A DNA stretch of 64,000 bases from Arthrobacter sp. 18067 (GTDB taxonomy: Bacteria; Actinomycetota; Actinomycetes; Actinomycetales; Micrococcaceae): positions 1 through 64,000 of the forward strand of contig NZ_CACSJJ010000001.1 in NCBI RefSeq assembly GCF_902706295.1, read 5' to 3'. A program made the translations under genes and the position numbers. Of the stretch, positions 35,579 through 45,198 are shown piece by piece (the stretch's first letter is position 1; every line of letters starts with the position of its first letter). Under the pieces are notes generated by a model. That model made no database searches. It saw only the letters and a program-made list of their open reading frames with translations, and had not been told where the DNA came from.

Positions 35579-36317
35579 GGATGGCGCGGTTCCCGAGCTG
35601 CCGTTCGAGATCGACCATAAACGGTGTCGCCGGGTTTCCCTGACAGGTGGCCCACTGCGCCCCGGAGGGCCGCACTCCCAGGACGACCTCGACCGTGGAC
35701 TCTGTTTCGAGGAGCTTGACGATTTCAACCCGGCCTTCGGCGTTCTGTCCGGAGTTGCAGTCAAACTCCGTGATGAGAAGTGCCACGCGGTTGGACTCAG
35801 GAGCCGGCGGCAACGAGGGATCAAGAGTGACTGCGCCGGCTCTCAGCTCACCAAGGTCGAGCGTGGGTGTGCAGGTCGATGACTCAACGACCGCCCACAC
35901 CGGCTTACCTGGCTCCGATGCCATGGAGTTGGTGGAAATGACGATGTACATGTAGTCGCGGACATCTCCGTGGCCGTCATCTTGGGGAACTGCCAGCCTG
36001 TTCATGAGCATCACACGATCGCGGCTTTCCTGCGCAATCAGCCATGCGGCCGGGTCAAACTGTTCGACGTTGCGGCCGTCGAGGGCCGGGGCGGCCTCCG
36101 GGCCGAGCCCGCTCGCCGGTCGTGGATTGTTCAGCGCCTGAAGCGGAACCTCGTTGCCTTGGCACAGCACCACTTCAGGTTGAATTTCCGGGGTTTGGCT
36201 CCCGGCGGACGGCAAGCCGGCTGCCGGCTGTCCAAGCGATGCACACCCGGTTCCGAGCAGCGCCAGGGCTCCGCTGACCAATGTGAGCCGTGCTGCTGCT
36301 CTCAATAGTTTCCCCAT
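35514..36317 (-). CDS. Putative lipoprotein, unknown function
   Basis: About 267 residues. A signal peptide with lipobox LLGTGC near residues 20-25 predicts an exported lipid-anchored protein. The mature part is rich in proline and acidic residues and contains several cysteines (VVLCQGNEV, SSTCTPTLD, FDCNSG, WATCQGN) that could form disulfides. No catalytic motif is recognised. An in-frame GTG at 36338 would add seven residues; the ATG gives the more normal signal peptide. It stood next to the umuD promoter before the element inserted. Confidence 0.7.
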   Translation of the reverse strand: MGKLLRAAARLTLVSGALALLGTGCASLGQPAAGLPSAGSQTPEIQPEVVLCQGNEVPLQALNNPRPASGLGPEAAPALDGRNVEQFDPAAWLIAQESRDRVMLMNRLAVPQDDGHGDVRDYMYIVISTNSMASEPGKPVWAVVESSTCTPTLDLGELRAGAVTLDPSLPPAPESNRVALLITEFDCNSGQNAEGRVEIVKLLETESTVEVVLGVRPSGAQWATCQGNPATPFMVDLERQLGNRAILNAAVLPAREIAAPALPRIDR

Positions 36318-36418
36318 GCCGCCAAGGCTACGCCTCACGCCGGAAGTGATTCTTCGGGCAAGCCCCGCTCATTCGCGAACCTCTCCGGTCATTTTCCCGG
36401 CGCGTTGGCCACGTGACG

Positions 36419-37138
36419 TCAGATGTGCCGGAGATACCTCTGAGGTGCGTCCAGGAATGACCGCCAGTTGGCAACAAGATCAAGATCTTCCCAGTCGCGG
36501 GCCCGCAGACCCCATGGCCCCACTTCCAGGATCCGGGCGCCCGGAAGGGCCGCCAGAAGAGGTGAGTGTGTGGACATGATGACCTGGGAATCTCCGTGGG
36601 ACAACAGATCCTTCAAGACACTCAGAAGGCTGAGGCAGCCGCTGAACGACAGAGCCGACTCGGGCTCATCGAGCACCCATAATCCGTGTCCCTTGAATCT
36701 GTCCAGCGCCAGTTCCAGGAATGATTCGCCGTGGGACATGTCGTGGAAGGGGATGTCCCCGGATGTGCTCGGGTTCATCTCGAGGTACGTGAAGAATCCG
36801 TGCATGGTTTCCGCCCGCAGGAAGTACCCACGCCGGGTGGCACCGGCATTCCGGACAAGCTGCAGGTGATCGGCGAGGACGGATTCGCTGGATCTGGTGG
36901 TGTGCCGTGCACCAGTCGAACCGCCCTCCGGCGACAGACCGTAGGCCAAGGCGATGGCTTCCACCAGCGTCGATTTTCCGGACCCGTTCTCGCCAATCAG
37001 GATCGTGGCGGCGGTCAGATCGAGGCCCTCATCAAGCACCTGGGTAACAGGCGGCAGCGCTGCCGGCCAGCGACCGCGATCAAGAACGTTTGCCGGGTCC
37101 TCGGCAAGCCGCCGGATTGGATAGGTATGGAGGGGCAT
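36419..37138 (-). CDS. ABC-type AAA ATPase (stand-alone)
   Basis: 239 residues. Walker A is GENGSGKSTL near residue 50, the ABC-like signature is MSHGESF, and Walker B is LWVLDEPESALS, followed by the H-loop STHSPL. The short linker domain between Walker A and signature and the absence of membrane partners point to the small AAA_21/AAA_23 group of cytosolic ATPases, related to RecF/SMC heads. No TOPRIM or nuclease gene adjoins it. Role unknown; could be housekeeping or part of a defence or repair pathway. Confidence 0.85.
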   Translation of the reverse strand: MPLHTYPIRRLAEDPANVLDRGRWPAALPPVTQVLDEGLDLTAATILIGENGSGKSTLVEAIALAYGLSPEGGSTGARHTTRSSESVLADHLQLVRNAGATRRGYFLRAETMHGFFTYLEMNPSTSGDIPFHDMSHGESFLELALDRFKGHGLWVLDEPESALSFSGCLSLLSVLKDLLSHGDSQVIMSTHSPLLAALPGARILEVGPWGLRARDWEDLDLVANWRSFLDAPQRYLRHI

Positions 37139-37169
37139 GCGCCCATTCTTGCAGTCACCGAATCTTCGG

Positions 37170-37766
37170 CTAGCGGACCACCCGATATCGTACGTGCGTC
37201 ACGAGCCCGGTCCCCCGCACGTCCACCGGCTCCAGGCGGACGTCCCCGACTCCGTCCAGCAATCGTTCGCCACCGCCGAGAATTACGGGCGAGATGTGGA
37301 GCCTCAACTCGTCCATCAGCCCCGCCGAGAGGAACTGCCGGGCCGTCTGCGCTCCGCCGGCGATGGCCACGTTCTTGCTGCCGGCAGCTTCCCGGGCACG
37401 GTCCAGTGCAGCCTCAATACCGTTCGTGACGAAGTGGAACGTCGTGCCGCCCTGCAGCTCCAAGGGCTGCCGCTCATGATGGGTCAGGACGAAGACGGGT
37501 GCGTGGTACGGCGGTTCCTCACCCCACCACCCGCGCCAGTCCGAGTCCCAAGGGCCGGGGCCGGGCCCTGCGTACATGTTCCTGCCCATGATGTAGGCGC
37601 CGGCTTCCAGGATGCCAGCCACCTCGGCTGCGTTGGCTTCGCGTTCTTCGAACTGCCAGCGGTGCAGGCTTTCGCCGCGCTCCCCCAGCGGCTGCTCCAG
37701 AGACTGATTGGGGCCGGCAACAAAGCCGTCCAGGGACACGGTCAGATCGCACGTGACTTGGCTCAT
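37170..37766 (-). CDS. Dihydrofolate-reductase-family protein (RibD C-terminal-like)
   Basis: 198 residues. The sequence begins VTCDLTVSLDGFVAGPNQSL, then AYIMGRNMY and GAQTARQFLSAGLMDELRLHISPVILGGG, the hallmarks of stand-alone RibD_C/YyaP-type reductases. It likely uses NADPH, but the substrate is unknown and these proteins are not established folate enzymes. Monocistronic to appearance, divergent from the DUF1579-like gene. Confidence 0.85.
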   Translation of the reverse strand: MSQVTCDLTVSLDGFVAGPNQSLEQPLGERGESLHRWQFEEREANAAEVAGILEAGAYIMGRNMYAGPGPGPWDSDWRGWWGEEPPYHAPVFVLTHHERQPLELQGGTTFHFVTNGIEAALDRAREAAGSKNVAIAGGAQTARQFLSAGLMDELRLHISPVILGGGERLLDGVGDVRLEPVDVRGTGLVTHVRYRVVR

Positions 37767-37894
37767 GCGCCCATCCTGCCACCCACCACGCTGGCCGTAT
37801 AGAAAACAGCTGAGGCTTGGACCCTATGCGGAGGAACGCACGGGTCCTACGCTGAACCTGTTCACCAGCGCGAAGACGCGAAGAGAGGGCAGCC

Positions 37895-38326
37895 ATGGCA
37901 CGGGATCCAAAACCCACCTTGGAGCAACTGAACATCCTCGTCGGCGAATGGGAAACGTCTATTCCGGGCAGGGAAATCTCCGGCCGGACGACCTTCGCGT
38001 GGCTCGAGAGTGGAGGCTTCCTCATTCAGCGCTCCACGGTCCAGCACCCTGACTACCCCAACGCGGTCAGCGTCATCGGCGCCACCGGCTCGGACGGTGC
38101 GTTCCAGCAGCACTATTTCGACTCGCGTGGCGTCGCGCGGATCTACGACATGACGCTCAAGGACAAGCTATGGACCCTTTTCCGGGACGGACCGGACTGG
38201 CCTCAGCGCTTTGTTGGCCGTGTCAGCGAGGATGGCAACACCATCACTGCCCGCTTGGAGCGGGGCAGTTACCCCGGCGGCCCGCTGGAGCACGACTTTG
38301 ACATGGTTTACAAGCGCATTGTCTAA
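37895..38326 (+). CDS. DUF1579-like small protein
   Basis: 143 residues with the opening LEQLNILVGEWETSIPG and later SRGVARIYDMTLKD, in the style of lipocalin-like DUF1579 proteins whose first strand reads LxxLxGxW. No signal peptide or catalytic motif. AGAGAGGG precedes the ATG. Function not known. Confidence 0.7.
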   Translation: MARDPKPTLEQLNILVGEWETSIPGREISGRTTFAWLESGGFLIQRSTVQHPDYPNAVSVIGATGSDGAFQQHYFDSRGVARIYDMTLKDKLWTLFRDGPDWPQRFVGRVSEDGNTITARLERGSYPGGPLEHDFDMVYKRIV

Positions 38327-38475
38327 CCCAGGCCGCACCCAATAACTCCACCTCATTTACAGATCCCCTGCCCGGTGGGAATATAAGCCCCATAGTCCGC
38401 GGAGGCATCGCCCCGGCCACGCCTGGCGCCGTCAGCTGCAGCTATGTAGTCAGCTCTCCTCTGAGAGGAACGGCC

Positions 38476-41154
38476 ATGGGTCGTCTGGGGACCGGGAACA
38501 GTGGGGATGCGGGTACCGAACCCGCTACTGATCTGCCACGCCACCGGGGCAGTGGCATCGAAAAAGTCGACGCAGTGGTAGTTGGTTCAGGCTTCGGCGG
38601 TTCGGTGGCTGCACTTCGCCTGGCCGAAGCCGGGCAGTCCGTTGTGCTCATGGAACGCGGCAAACCTTACCCTCCCGGCAGCTTCGCGCGCTCGCCGTCC
38701 GAGATGGGCAGGAACTTCTGGGATCCGGACCGCGGCCTGTATGGGCTCTTTGACGCCTGGACGTTCCGTGGCACTGAGGGTCTGGTGTCCAGCGGACTGG
38801 GCGGCGGCTCACTCATTTACGCCAATGTACTGCTGCGAAAAGACGAAAAGTGGTTCGTCAACGAGTCGCCCATTCCCGGCGGTGGCTACGAGAACTGGCC
38901 TTTCACCCGGGCAGACCTCGACCCCTACTACGATGCCGCCGAGGCCATGCTCCTGCCTGTCCCCTACCCGTACAGGGACACGGCCAAAACCGTGGCCATG
39001 GAAAAATCAGCGGCGAACCTGGGCCTCTCCATCACCCGCCCGCCCATTGCCATCACGTTCTCCACGGGACCGGACGCGGAACCGCGGACCAACCATGCGC
39101 TGCCGCTGCCCGGCTACGGCAGCATCCATGGCCCCAACACTTTGCGGACTACGTGCACGCTCAGCGGTGAATGCGACATCGGGTGCAACGCCGGCGCCAA
39201 GAACACCTTGGACCACAACTATGTCTCAGCCGCGGCATTCAAGGGCGCCGATGTGCGCACCTTCCATGATGTCCGCGGCATCCGGCCGCTGGATTCCGGA
39301 ACGCCGGGCAGCGGTTACGAGGTCCGGTACGTTGTGCACAATCCGGACCACCGCGGCGAACTCCTCACAGAGCGCATCATCCATTGCCGCAGGCTCATCC
39401 TGGGCGCAGGTACGTTCGGCACCAACTTCCTGCTGCTCCGCAACCGCGGCTCCCTCCCGGCACTCAGCGACGCCCTGGGCACCCGTTTCAGCGGTAACGG
39501 CGACCTTTTGACGTTTATCATGGGCGCCAAGACGCCCCCTGCCAATGGCTCGCGTCCCGGCATCCGAACGCTGGCCGGGAGTCGAGGACCGGTGATCACC
39601 ACAGCGATCCGGGTTCCGGATTCGAACGACGACGACGGCGATGGTCCCGGCTACTACGTGGAGGACGCCGGGTATCCGGCCTTCATGAACTGGCTCATCG
39701 AAACCGCCCAGCTGGGCACCACCATCAAACGCACCGCCAAGGTCGCGGGGCAACTGTTCAAGGACAGGCTGTTCGACGCCGGCCGATCCAACGTCTCGGC
39801 CGACCTCGCCGCAGCCCTGGGTGATGGCCGCCTGTCGTCCAGTTCGGTGCCTTTGCTCGGCATGGGCAGGGACATTCCCGACGGCGTCATGACCCTTCGC
39901 GACGGACGACTCGCCGTCGCCTGGACCATGGCCACCTCCAAGGAGTACTTCGGCCGCGTCCGCGAAACCATGGAGTCGATTTCCAAGGACCTCGACGGCG
40001 ACTTCATTGACAACCCGCTCTGGTGGGCCAAGCGAGTCATCACCGTCCACCCCATCGGGGGCGCGCCGTCCGGCCGGCATGCCGGGGAAGCAGTCTGCGA
40101 TTCCTACGGCGAGGTGTTCGGATACCCGGGGCTGTACGTGGTTGATGGAGCCGCGATGCCAGGTCCCGTGGGCGCCAACCCGTCATTGACCATCGCCGCG
40201 TTCGCGGAGCGTACCTGCGCCCACATCATCGAGGATGCGGACCACACGATCCACCGGGGCATCAGTCCCGCAGATGCGGCGGGCTCCGGTGAGTCCAGCG
40301 CAAGGGCCACCGTTGAACGCGAGGCGGCTGGCGCCGTCGTCGACGTCTGGGCGTCCGCTCCGCGCGCTTTGGCGCCGGACGCTACCAAGGGCAAGGCCGC
40401 ACCTGAGGAACAGCCTGCGAGCGCCGTGTCTGAAATGCCCGAGGTGCGCAGCCGCGGCCTGGGCATGCCTGGCGCTCAAAGCAAGGATGCGACGTCCGTG
40501 CGGTTCACCGAACAGATGCACGGTTGGTTCAGTCCCGGAATCACAGACCCGGAAAAGGGACGGAGCCTGGGCCGGGACCGAAGCCGGAAGATCATGTTCG
40601 AGCTGACCATTATTGCCGAGGACATCGACGCGTTCGTTGCCGACCCGAACCACCCTGCCAAAACCGAGGGCTACGTCTTGGCGGACTACTTCGGCGGCCG
40701 GATGCCGGTGGAGCGTGGCTGGTTCAACCTGTTTGTCGAGGACACCTCCGACGACGGCGCACCAGCCAGGCGCATGCTGTACCGGTTGTGGCTGCGGGAC
40801 CCAGGCGGAACGCCGTTCACGTTCACCGGTCACAAACTGATCCACAACGAGGCAGGTTTCGACCTCTGGGCGGACACCACCACCCTGTATGCGACCATCC
40901 TCCGGGGGCACGTTCCACCGGAGTCCGGACTTCCGGCCGTAGAAGAAGGCACCGGCCGTGAGGGGATCGTGGGCGCCGGCATCCTCTTCATCAGGCCTCT
41001 CGACTTCGCCAAGCAACTCACCACGTTCCGGGCCGAAGGCCCGGCCCCTGCTGCAGGATTGGTGGCTTTCGGGAAGTTGTTCGGGGGCGAACTCTGGCAG
41101 GTCTACGGTCGGGGGCTCAAACGTATCCCGTTCCCTTTCAAGCCGAAGCAATGA
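38476..41154 (+). CDS. GMC-type FAD oxidoreductase, cholesterol-oxidase-like, with extra C-terminal domain
   Basis: 892 residues. The FAD motif VDAVVVGSGFGGSVAALRLAEAG is near residue 32; GLGGGSLIYANVLLR and the active-site HPIGGAPSG (near residue 525) match the cholesterol oxidase/GMC group. After a linker rich in Ala and Glu (about 590-670), residues 675-885 form a second domain starting MHGWFSPG that is often appended to these enzymes in actinobacteria. No signal peptide. First gene of a seven-gene run joined by 4-base overlaps; GAGAGGAAC precedes the ATG. The sterol substrate is inference. Confidence 0.85.
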   Translation: MGRLGTGNSGDAGTEPATDLPRHRGSGIEKVDAVVVGSGFGGSVAALRLAEAGQSVVLMERGKPYPPGSFARSPSEMGRNFWDPDRGLYGLFDAWTFRGTEGLVSSGLGGGSLIYANVLLRKDEKWFVNESPIPGGGYENWPFTRADLDPYYDAAEAMLLPVPYPYRDTAKTVAMEKSAANLGLSITRPPIAITFSTGPDAEPRTNHALPLPGYGSIHGPNTLRTTCTLSGECDIGCNAGAKNTLDHNYVSAAAFKGADVRTFHDVRGIRPLDSGTPGSGYEVRYVVHNPDHRGELLTERIIHCRRLILGAGTFGTNFLLLRNRGSLPALSDALGTRFSGNGDLLTFIMGAKTPPANGSRPGIRTLAGSRGPVITTAIRVPDSNDDDGDGPGYYVEDAGYPAFMNWLIETAQLGTTIKRTAKVAGQLFKDRLFDAGRSNVSADLAAALGDGRLSSSSVPLLGMGRDIPDGVMTLRDGRLAVAWTMATSKEYFGRVRETMESISKDLDGDFIDNPLWWAKRVITVHPIGGAPSGRHAGEAVCDSYGEVFGYPGLYVVDGAAMPGPVGANPSLTIAAFAERTCAHIIEDADHTIHRGISPADAAGSGESSARATVEREAAGAVVDVWASAPRALAPDATKGKAAPEEQPASAVSEMPEVRSRGLGMPGAQSKDATSVRFTEQMHGWFSPGITDPEKGRSLGRDRSRKIMFELTIIAEDIDAFVADPNHPAKTEGYVLADYFGGRMPVERGWFNLFVEDTSDDGAPARRMLYRLWLRDPGGTPFTFTGHKLIHNEAGFDLWADTTTLYATILRGHVPPESGLPAVEEGTGREGIVGAGILFIRPLDFAKQLTTFRAEGPAPAAGLVAFGKLFGGELWQVYGRGLKRIPFPFKPKQ

Positions 41155-43187
41155 AAAGCTGGGAGCTCGCGAAACACCACGCCGTTCTGGGTTTCACACC
41201 CCAGGCGGCGGTTCGTTGGCTCTCACCCATGTCGCTGGCCAGAACTGCCCTGAAGGTCGCGGCGGCCACCGTGTTCGCCGACTTTGGCGATAAGCGTGAG
41301 CTTGAGGGCAGCTTCCCCTCCGATCCTCTGCGCTTGGATGACCTTCCAGTCCAGGGCCAGCCGGCGCAGCCCCCAGTCAGCAGCCGGGGGCTGCCCTCGC
41401 CTGCTGAGCTTCAGGAGGAGCGTGCGGCCGGTCCGGCAGCGACGGACATGTGGCTCGACTTCGCGGCCGACCTCGGCGACGGCTTCGACGCCACGTACAC
41501 GGTGGCATCCCTGCTGGCCCAGGACACTCTGACCGTGGACGGACATGATCTCCCCCGCGGCAGGATCCTGGTGCTGGGAGGGGACGAGGTCTACCCAGTG
41601 GCTTCCCCGGCAGCCTATGAGAACCGGATGGCGGGCCCGTACCGGACGGCATTTCCAGCTGCGTTGCGGGGCCCGCTGAGCGCCCCAAAACTCCCGGATA
41701 GCACGCGAAGCGGGCCTCACAACCCACCACCCATCATGCTCGCGCTCCCCGGCAACCACGATTGGTACGACGGGCTCACCTCGTTCATCCGGATCTTCAC
41801 CAGGCAACGGAGCATCGGGGGCTGGCGGACCATCCAGACGCGCAGCTACTTTGCCGTCCGGCTCACGGGTGCCCCTTCCGGGCAGGGCCGCAGCGGCACG
41901 CCCGGCTGGTGGCTGCTGGGCCTGGACAGCCAACTGGGCCAATACATCGACGAGCCGCAGCTGGATTACTTTTACCGGAACGTCACCTTGCAATTGCAGC
42001 CAGGTGACGCGATCATCCTCTGCGTGGCCGCTCCCTTCTGGGTTGACGCCGCTGATCCGGCCTTGAGTGAGTTCCGCCAGGCAAACTTCTTCGAACAGGA
42101 CTACCTGCGCCGCCGTTTCGATCCGGAGACAGGCCTCTTCCAAGCCACCGGTGCCAGCGTACGGCTGTGGCTCACCGGCGACCTCCACCATTACGCCCGC
42201 TACGAGGACACGGACACCGGACCGGATTCAGGCAAAACCCAGATGATCACCTGCGGGCTGGGCGGCGCCTACCTCTCCGATACACACGGGCTCCCGGAGG
42301 AGATCGTCTTGCCTGCCCCGTCAGCGGCTCCGGGTGAGTCCTCCAGCGGCGCGCACACGGGGCCCAAGGTCGCAGCCCGAACCTTCACCCGCACGCCCAC
42401 CACCTTCCCCGGCCAAGGAGACTCCCGCCTGCTCGGCCCACAGCTGGCCAACCCCTTCTCGCAGTTCTGGCTGCCCATCCGCAACCCCGGCTTCGGCCTA
42501 TCGCTCGGCCTAGTGCACGTGGTGGCCGCCCTGACTCTGTGGACCGTCTTCAGCGCCTTCCGCGGCGAGTCGTTCGTGGACAGCCTGCGCAGCCTCACCC
42601 GCGGTAACACCTGGTTGCTGGTCGTCGTCCTGGTCCTTGCCCTTCCGCTGTTGCTGGCCGTCGCCTCCACGCTTGCCCGCTGGCTCGGAGTGGCCAAGGC
42701 GGGCATCGTCGTTTTTGCCCGGGGCGCGCTGTACCAACTGTCCGCGCTCGCGGTGAGTGCCGCCGTCGTGATCCTGGTTCCCTGGCCAAGAGGCTGGCCG
42801 GACTTCGTGATCTTGGTCCTGGCCCTGGCGCTGGTGCACCTGGGTGGCTGGGTGCTCGGCAGCGAGGCCTTTGCCCTGTACATCCTGGCGACGCCCAGCG
42901 GCGAGGTGTCCTCCTGGAGGATGTCCGGCCAGGCCATCGAGGACCACAAAGGCTTCCTCCGCATCCACCTCGCACCCGACGGCAGCCTCACCGTCTACCC
43001 CCTCATGGTGGACACAGTCTGCCGCGATTGGCAGCTGGCAGACAACGACGACGACGGCGCGCGCCTGGTGCCGGTTTCCGGTTTGCCTGCCGTGCGGCTT
43101 CTTGAAGAACCCATCACCATCACCATCGCACAGACCAGCACCACAGCACAGACCAGCACCACAGCACAGAAGGGAAGCACCCCATGA
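41151..43187 (+). CDS. Membrane-anchored metallophosphoesterase
   Basis: 678 residues. Calcineurin-type metal motifs are present: GGDEVYP (about 143), GNHDWYDG (about 200) and TGDLHHYARY (about 342). Four or so hydrophobic segments occupy residues 440-590, so a cytoplasmic or surface phosphoesterase domain is tethered to the membrane. The C-terminus ends in a small tandem repeat (AQTSTT units). The ATG overlaps the GMC gene stop (ATGA). Substrate unknown; a phospholipid or polyprenyl phosphate would suit the operon. Confidence 0.83.
   Translation: MKSWELAKHHAVLGFTPQAAVRWLSPMSLARTALKVAAATVFADFGDKRELEGSFPSDPLRLDDLPVQGQPAQPPVSSRGLPSPAELQEERAAGPAATDMWLDFAADLGDGFDATYTVASLLAQDTLTVDGHDLPRGRILVLGGDEVYPVASPAAYENRMAGPYRTAFPAALRGPLSAPKLPDSTRSGPHNPPPIMLALPGNHDWYDGLTSFIRIFTRQRSIGGWRTIQTRSYFAVRLTGAPSGQGRSGTPGWWLLGLDSQLGQYIDEPQLDYFYRNVTLQLQPGDAIILCVAAPFWVDAADPALSEFRQANFFEQDYLRRRFDPETGLFQATGASVRLWLTGDLHHYARYEDTDTGPDSGKTQMITCGLGGAYLSDTHGLPEEIVLPAPSAAPGESSSGAHTGPKVAARTFTRTPTTFPGQGDSRLLGPQLANPFSQFWLPIRNPGFGLSLGLVHVVAALTLWTVFSAFRGESFVDSLRSLTRGNTWLLVVVLVLALPLLLAVASTLARWLGVAKAGIVVFARGALYQLSALAVSAAVVILVPWPRGWPDFVILVLALALVHLGGWVLGSEAFALYILATPSGEVSSWRMSGQAIEDHKGFLRIHLAPDGSLTVYPLMVDTVCRDWQLADNDDDGARLVPVSGLPAVRLLEEPITITIAQTSTTAQTSTTAQKGSTP
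43128..43169 (+). repeat. 18-bp tandem repeat, 2.3 copies
   Basis: The unit GCACAGACCAGCACCACA repeats at 43128 and 43146 with a partial third copy at 43164. It encodes AQTSTT repeats in the tail of the phosphoesterase and could vary in copy number. Confidence 0.8.
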
Positions 43188-44257
43188 TCATTACCCGTGC
43201 CGAGCACAGGACTGAGGTCATCCCCCTCCGTGCCCGGGACAACACACCGCTCAGCCTCGTCCATGTCACGTCGCCGGCTGAGGCCACAAAGGGTCCCGTG
43301 ATACTGGTCCACGGCTCCGGCGTCAGGGCGGAGCTGTTCCGGCCCCCGGTCAGGACCACCATCGTCGACGTCCTCCTCGAAGACGGCTGGGACGTGTGGA
43401 TGCTGAACTGGCGGGCTTCGATCGACCTCGATCCCCTGTCCTGGACGCTCGCCGACGCCGCCGTGTACGACCATCCTGCCGCCGTCGAGCACGTCCTGAA
43501 CGCCACGGGCGCGGAGACCATGAAGGCCGTGATCCACTGCCAGGGGTCCACCTCTTTCACAATGTCCGCCGTGGCCGGACTCCTGCCGCAAGTGGACACC
43601 ATCGTGTCCAATGCCGTGTCCCTGCACCCGGTGGTACCGGCGTTCTCCCGCCTCAAGATCGACTACCTGACCCCACTGGTCAAAGTCTTTACCCCGTACT
43701 TGTCACCAGCGTGGGGGTACAAGTCGCAGGGGTACTTCACCAGGGCCATCCGGGGCTTGGTCAAAGCCACGCACCATGAATGCGACAACACCGTCTGCAA
43801 GATGGTCAGCTTCACCTACGGCAGCGGCCGACCAGCCCTCTGGTCCCATGAAAACCTCGACGACGCCACCCACCAGTGGCTCAGCGGAGAGTTCGCTGAG
43901 GTACCCGTGACCTTCTTCGAAGAAATGGGCCGCAGCATCAAAGCAGGGCACATGGTGGCCGCCGGCGACCATCCGGAACTGCCGGACAATTTCGTTGCAG
44001 AGGCTCCTCAGACCGACGCGAGGTTCGCTTTCATCGCAGGCTTGGACAACCTGTGCTTCCTGCCCGAAAGCCAGCAACGCACCTTCGAGTTCTTCCAAAA
44101 GCACCGCCCCGGCAAGGACTCGCTCCACCTCATCCCCGGATACGGCCATTTGGACGTCTTCTTCGGCGACCACGCGTGGCAGGACACCTTCCCCGTCATT
44201 GTCGACGAACTCAACGGAATCCCAGCAATCAGCCCAGCCCAGGAGCCAACGCCATGA
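43184..44257 (+). CDS. PhaC-like alpha/beta hydrolase
   Basis: 357 residues. The oxyanion region is ILVHGSGV, followed by GWDVWMLNWRAS, very like PHA-synthase sequences. The nucleophile elbow reads IHCQGS, so the nucleophile is probably cysteine in an x-C-x-G box, as in PhaC and unlike Ser lipases. The acid and histidine are visible in AGLDNLCFLPES and GYGHLDVFFG. Overlaps its neighbours by four bases at each end. In other actinobacteria such domains are fused to GMC oxidoreductases; here they are separate. Acyl transfer or ester hydrolysis is inferred. Confidence 0.8.
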   Translation: MIITRAEHRTEVIPLRARDNTPLSLVHVTSPAEATKGPVILVHGSGVRAELFRPPVRTTIVDVLLEDGWDVWMLNWRASIDLDPLSWTLADAAVYDHPAAVEHVLNATGAETMKAVIHCQGSTSFTMSAVAGLLPQVDTIVSNAVSLHPVVPAFSRLKIDYLTPLVKVFTPYLSPAWGYKSQGYFTRAIRGLVKATHHECDNTVCKMVSFTYGSGRPALWSHENLDDATHQWLSGEFAEVPVTFFEEMGRSIKAGHMVAAGDHPELPDNFVAEAPQTDARFAFIAGLDNLCFLPESQQRTFEFFQKHRPGKDSLHLIPGYGHLDVFFGDHAWQDTFPVIVDELNGIPAISPAQEPTP

Positions 44258-45198
44258 AAAACCTCACCGAGCTGGCCACGCCCTTGCTCAAGCTCCTCCC
44301 GTCGCCGGTTCCGCGGCGGCAGGAGCGGCTCCGCGGGCAGCATGCCTTCGCGGATGGGATCAAGTACGTCATGCCGGTCAATTCCGATGACTCTCCCGTA
44401 CTGATGGCGGCCTTCCCCATCAACAAGAAGGCCGCGGCGGCTGCGCTCCCCGGTTCCGAGATGCGGCCGTTCAGTCTCGGCGGCAAGGGCTTACTGGTGG
44501 TGACGGTGGTCAACTACAAATCCACTGACATCGGGAAGTACATCGAATACTCCCTGGCCATCGCCATCACCCACGGCAGCCGGCCGGCCCCGCCCATCCT
44601 CCCGCTGATCTTCCAAAAGACCTTCAAACTGGGTCAGTTCGTGGTGGACCTGCCCGTGAGCTCCGAAGTCTCAGTCAAGGGAGGCAAAGGAATCTGGGGC
44701 ATGCCCAAACACCAGGCGAACCTGGACTTCGTAGTCACGGACGCCTCGGTGTCCGCACAGTACGACAAGGACGGACAGTTGGGCTGCTACATCGAGATCG
44801 AACGGCCCGCAGCCCTCGGGCTGCCCCTCAAACTCGCTGCCTCCAACTACTGCGTCTTCCGGAACATGCTCTGGAAATCGGACATCTATTTCGAAGCCAC
44901 CGGAGACATCGCCCTCGGGGCCCAAGCCAAGGCGCGGCTCATCCTCGGTGACGCGCCCGGCGTCGAGCCCTTGAAGAACCTGCAGGTAGAGAGCAAACCG
45001 GTGTTCACCGCCTGGTTGCCGCAAGCACATGGTGTCCTGGATGACCACTATGAAGCGTGGTTCCTCACTGCCCCCACCCAGCTCGAAGCCGTAGCCCTCC
45101 GCGGCGGAGACATGATGGACAGTGTCGTGGATTTGGGTCAAGGGCAGGAATGGCTGGCCCCGCCGGACCGCAGCCGGGTACAGGGCGGTGCCCAGTGA
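44254..45198 (+). CDS. Acetoacetate-decarboxylase-family protein
   Basis: 314 residues. The segment KGGKGIWGMPKHQANLDF corresponds to the ADC region carrying the Schiff-base lysine (MPKHQ), and KLAASNYCVFRN and PVFTAWLPQAHGVLDDHYEAWFLT are ADC-like strands. Start ATG at 44254 overlaps the hydrolase stop; a longer frame from 44053 overlaps that gene heavily and is rejected. Many family members have other activities than acetoacetate decarboxylation, so the reaction is open. Confidence 0.75.
   Translation: MKNLTELATPLLKLLPSPVPRRQERLRGQHAFADGIKYVMPVNSDDSPVLMAAFPINKKAAAAALPGSEMRPFSLGGKGLLVVTVVNYKSTDIGKYIEYSLAIAITHGSRPAPPILPLIFQKTFKLGQFVVDLPVSSEVSVKGGKGIWGMPKHQANLDFVVTDASVSAQYDKDGQLGCYIEIERPAALGLPLKLAASNYCVFRNMLWKSDIYFEATGDIALGAQAKARLILGDAPGVEPLKNLQVESKPVFTAWLPQAHGVLDDHYEAWFLTAPTQLEAVALRGGDMMDSVVDLGQGQEWLAPPDRSRVQGGAQ

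Noticed and set aside
43113..43130. CATCAC repeats resembling a CRISPR or regulatory repeat
   Set aside because: They are coding codons in the tail of the phosphoesterase; no spacer-repeat pattern exists anywhere in the window.
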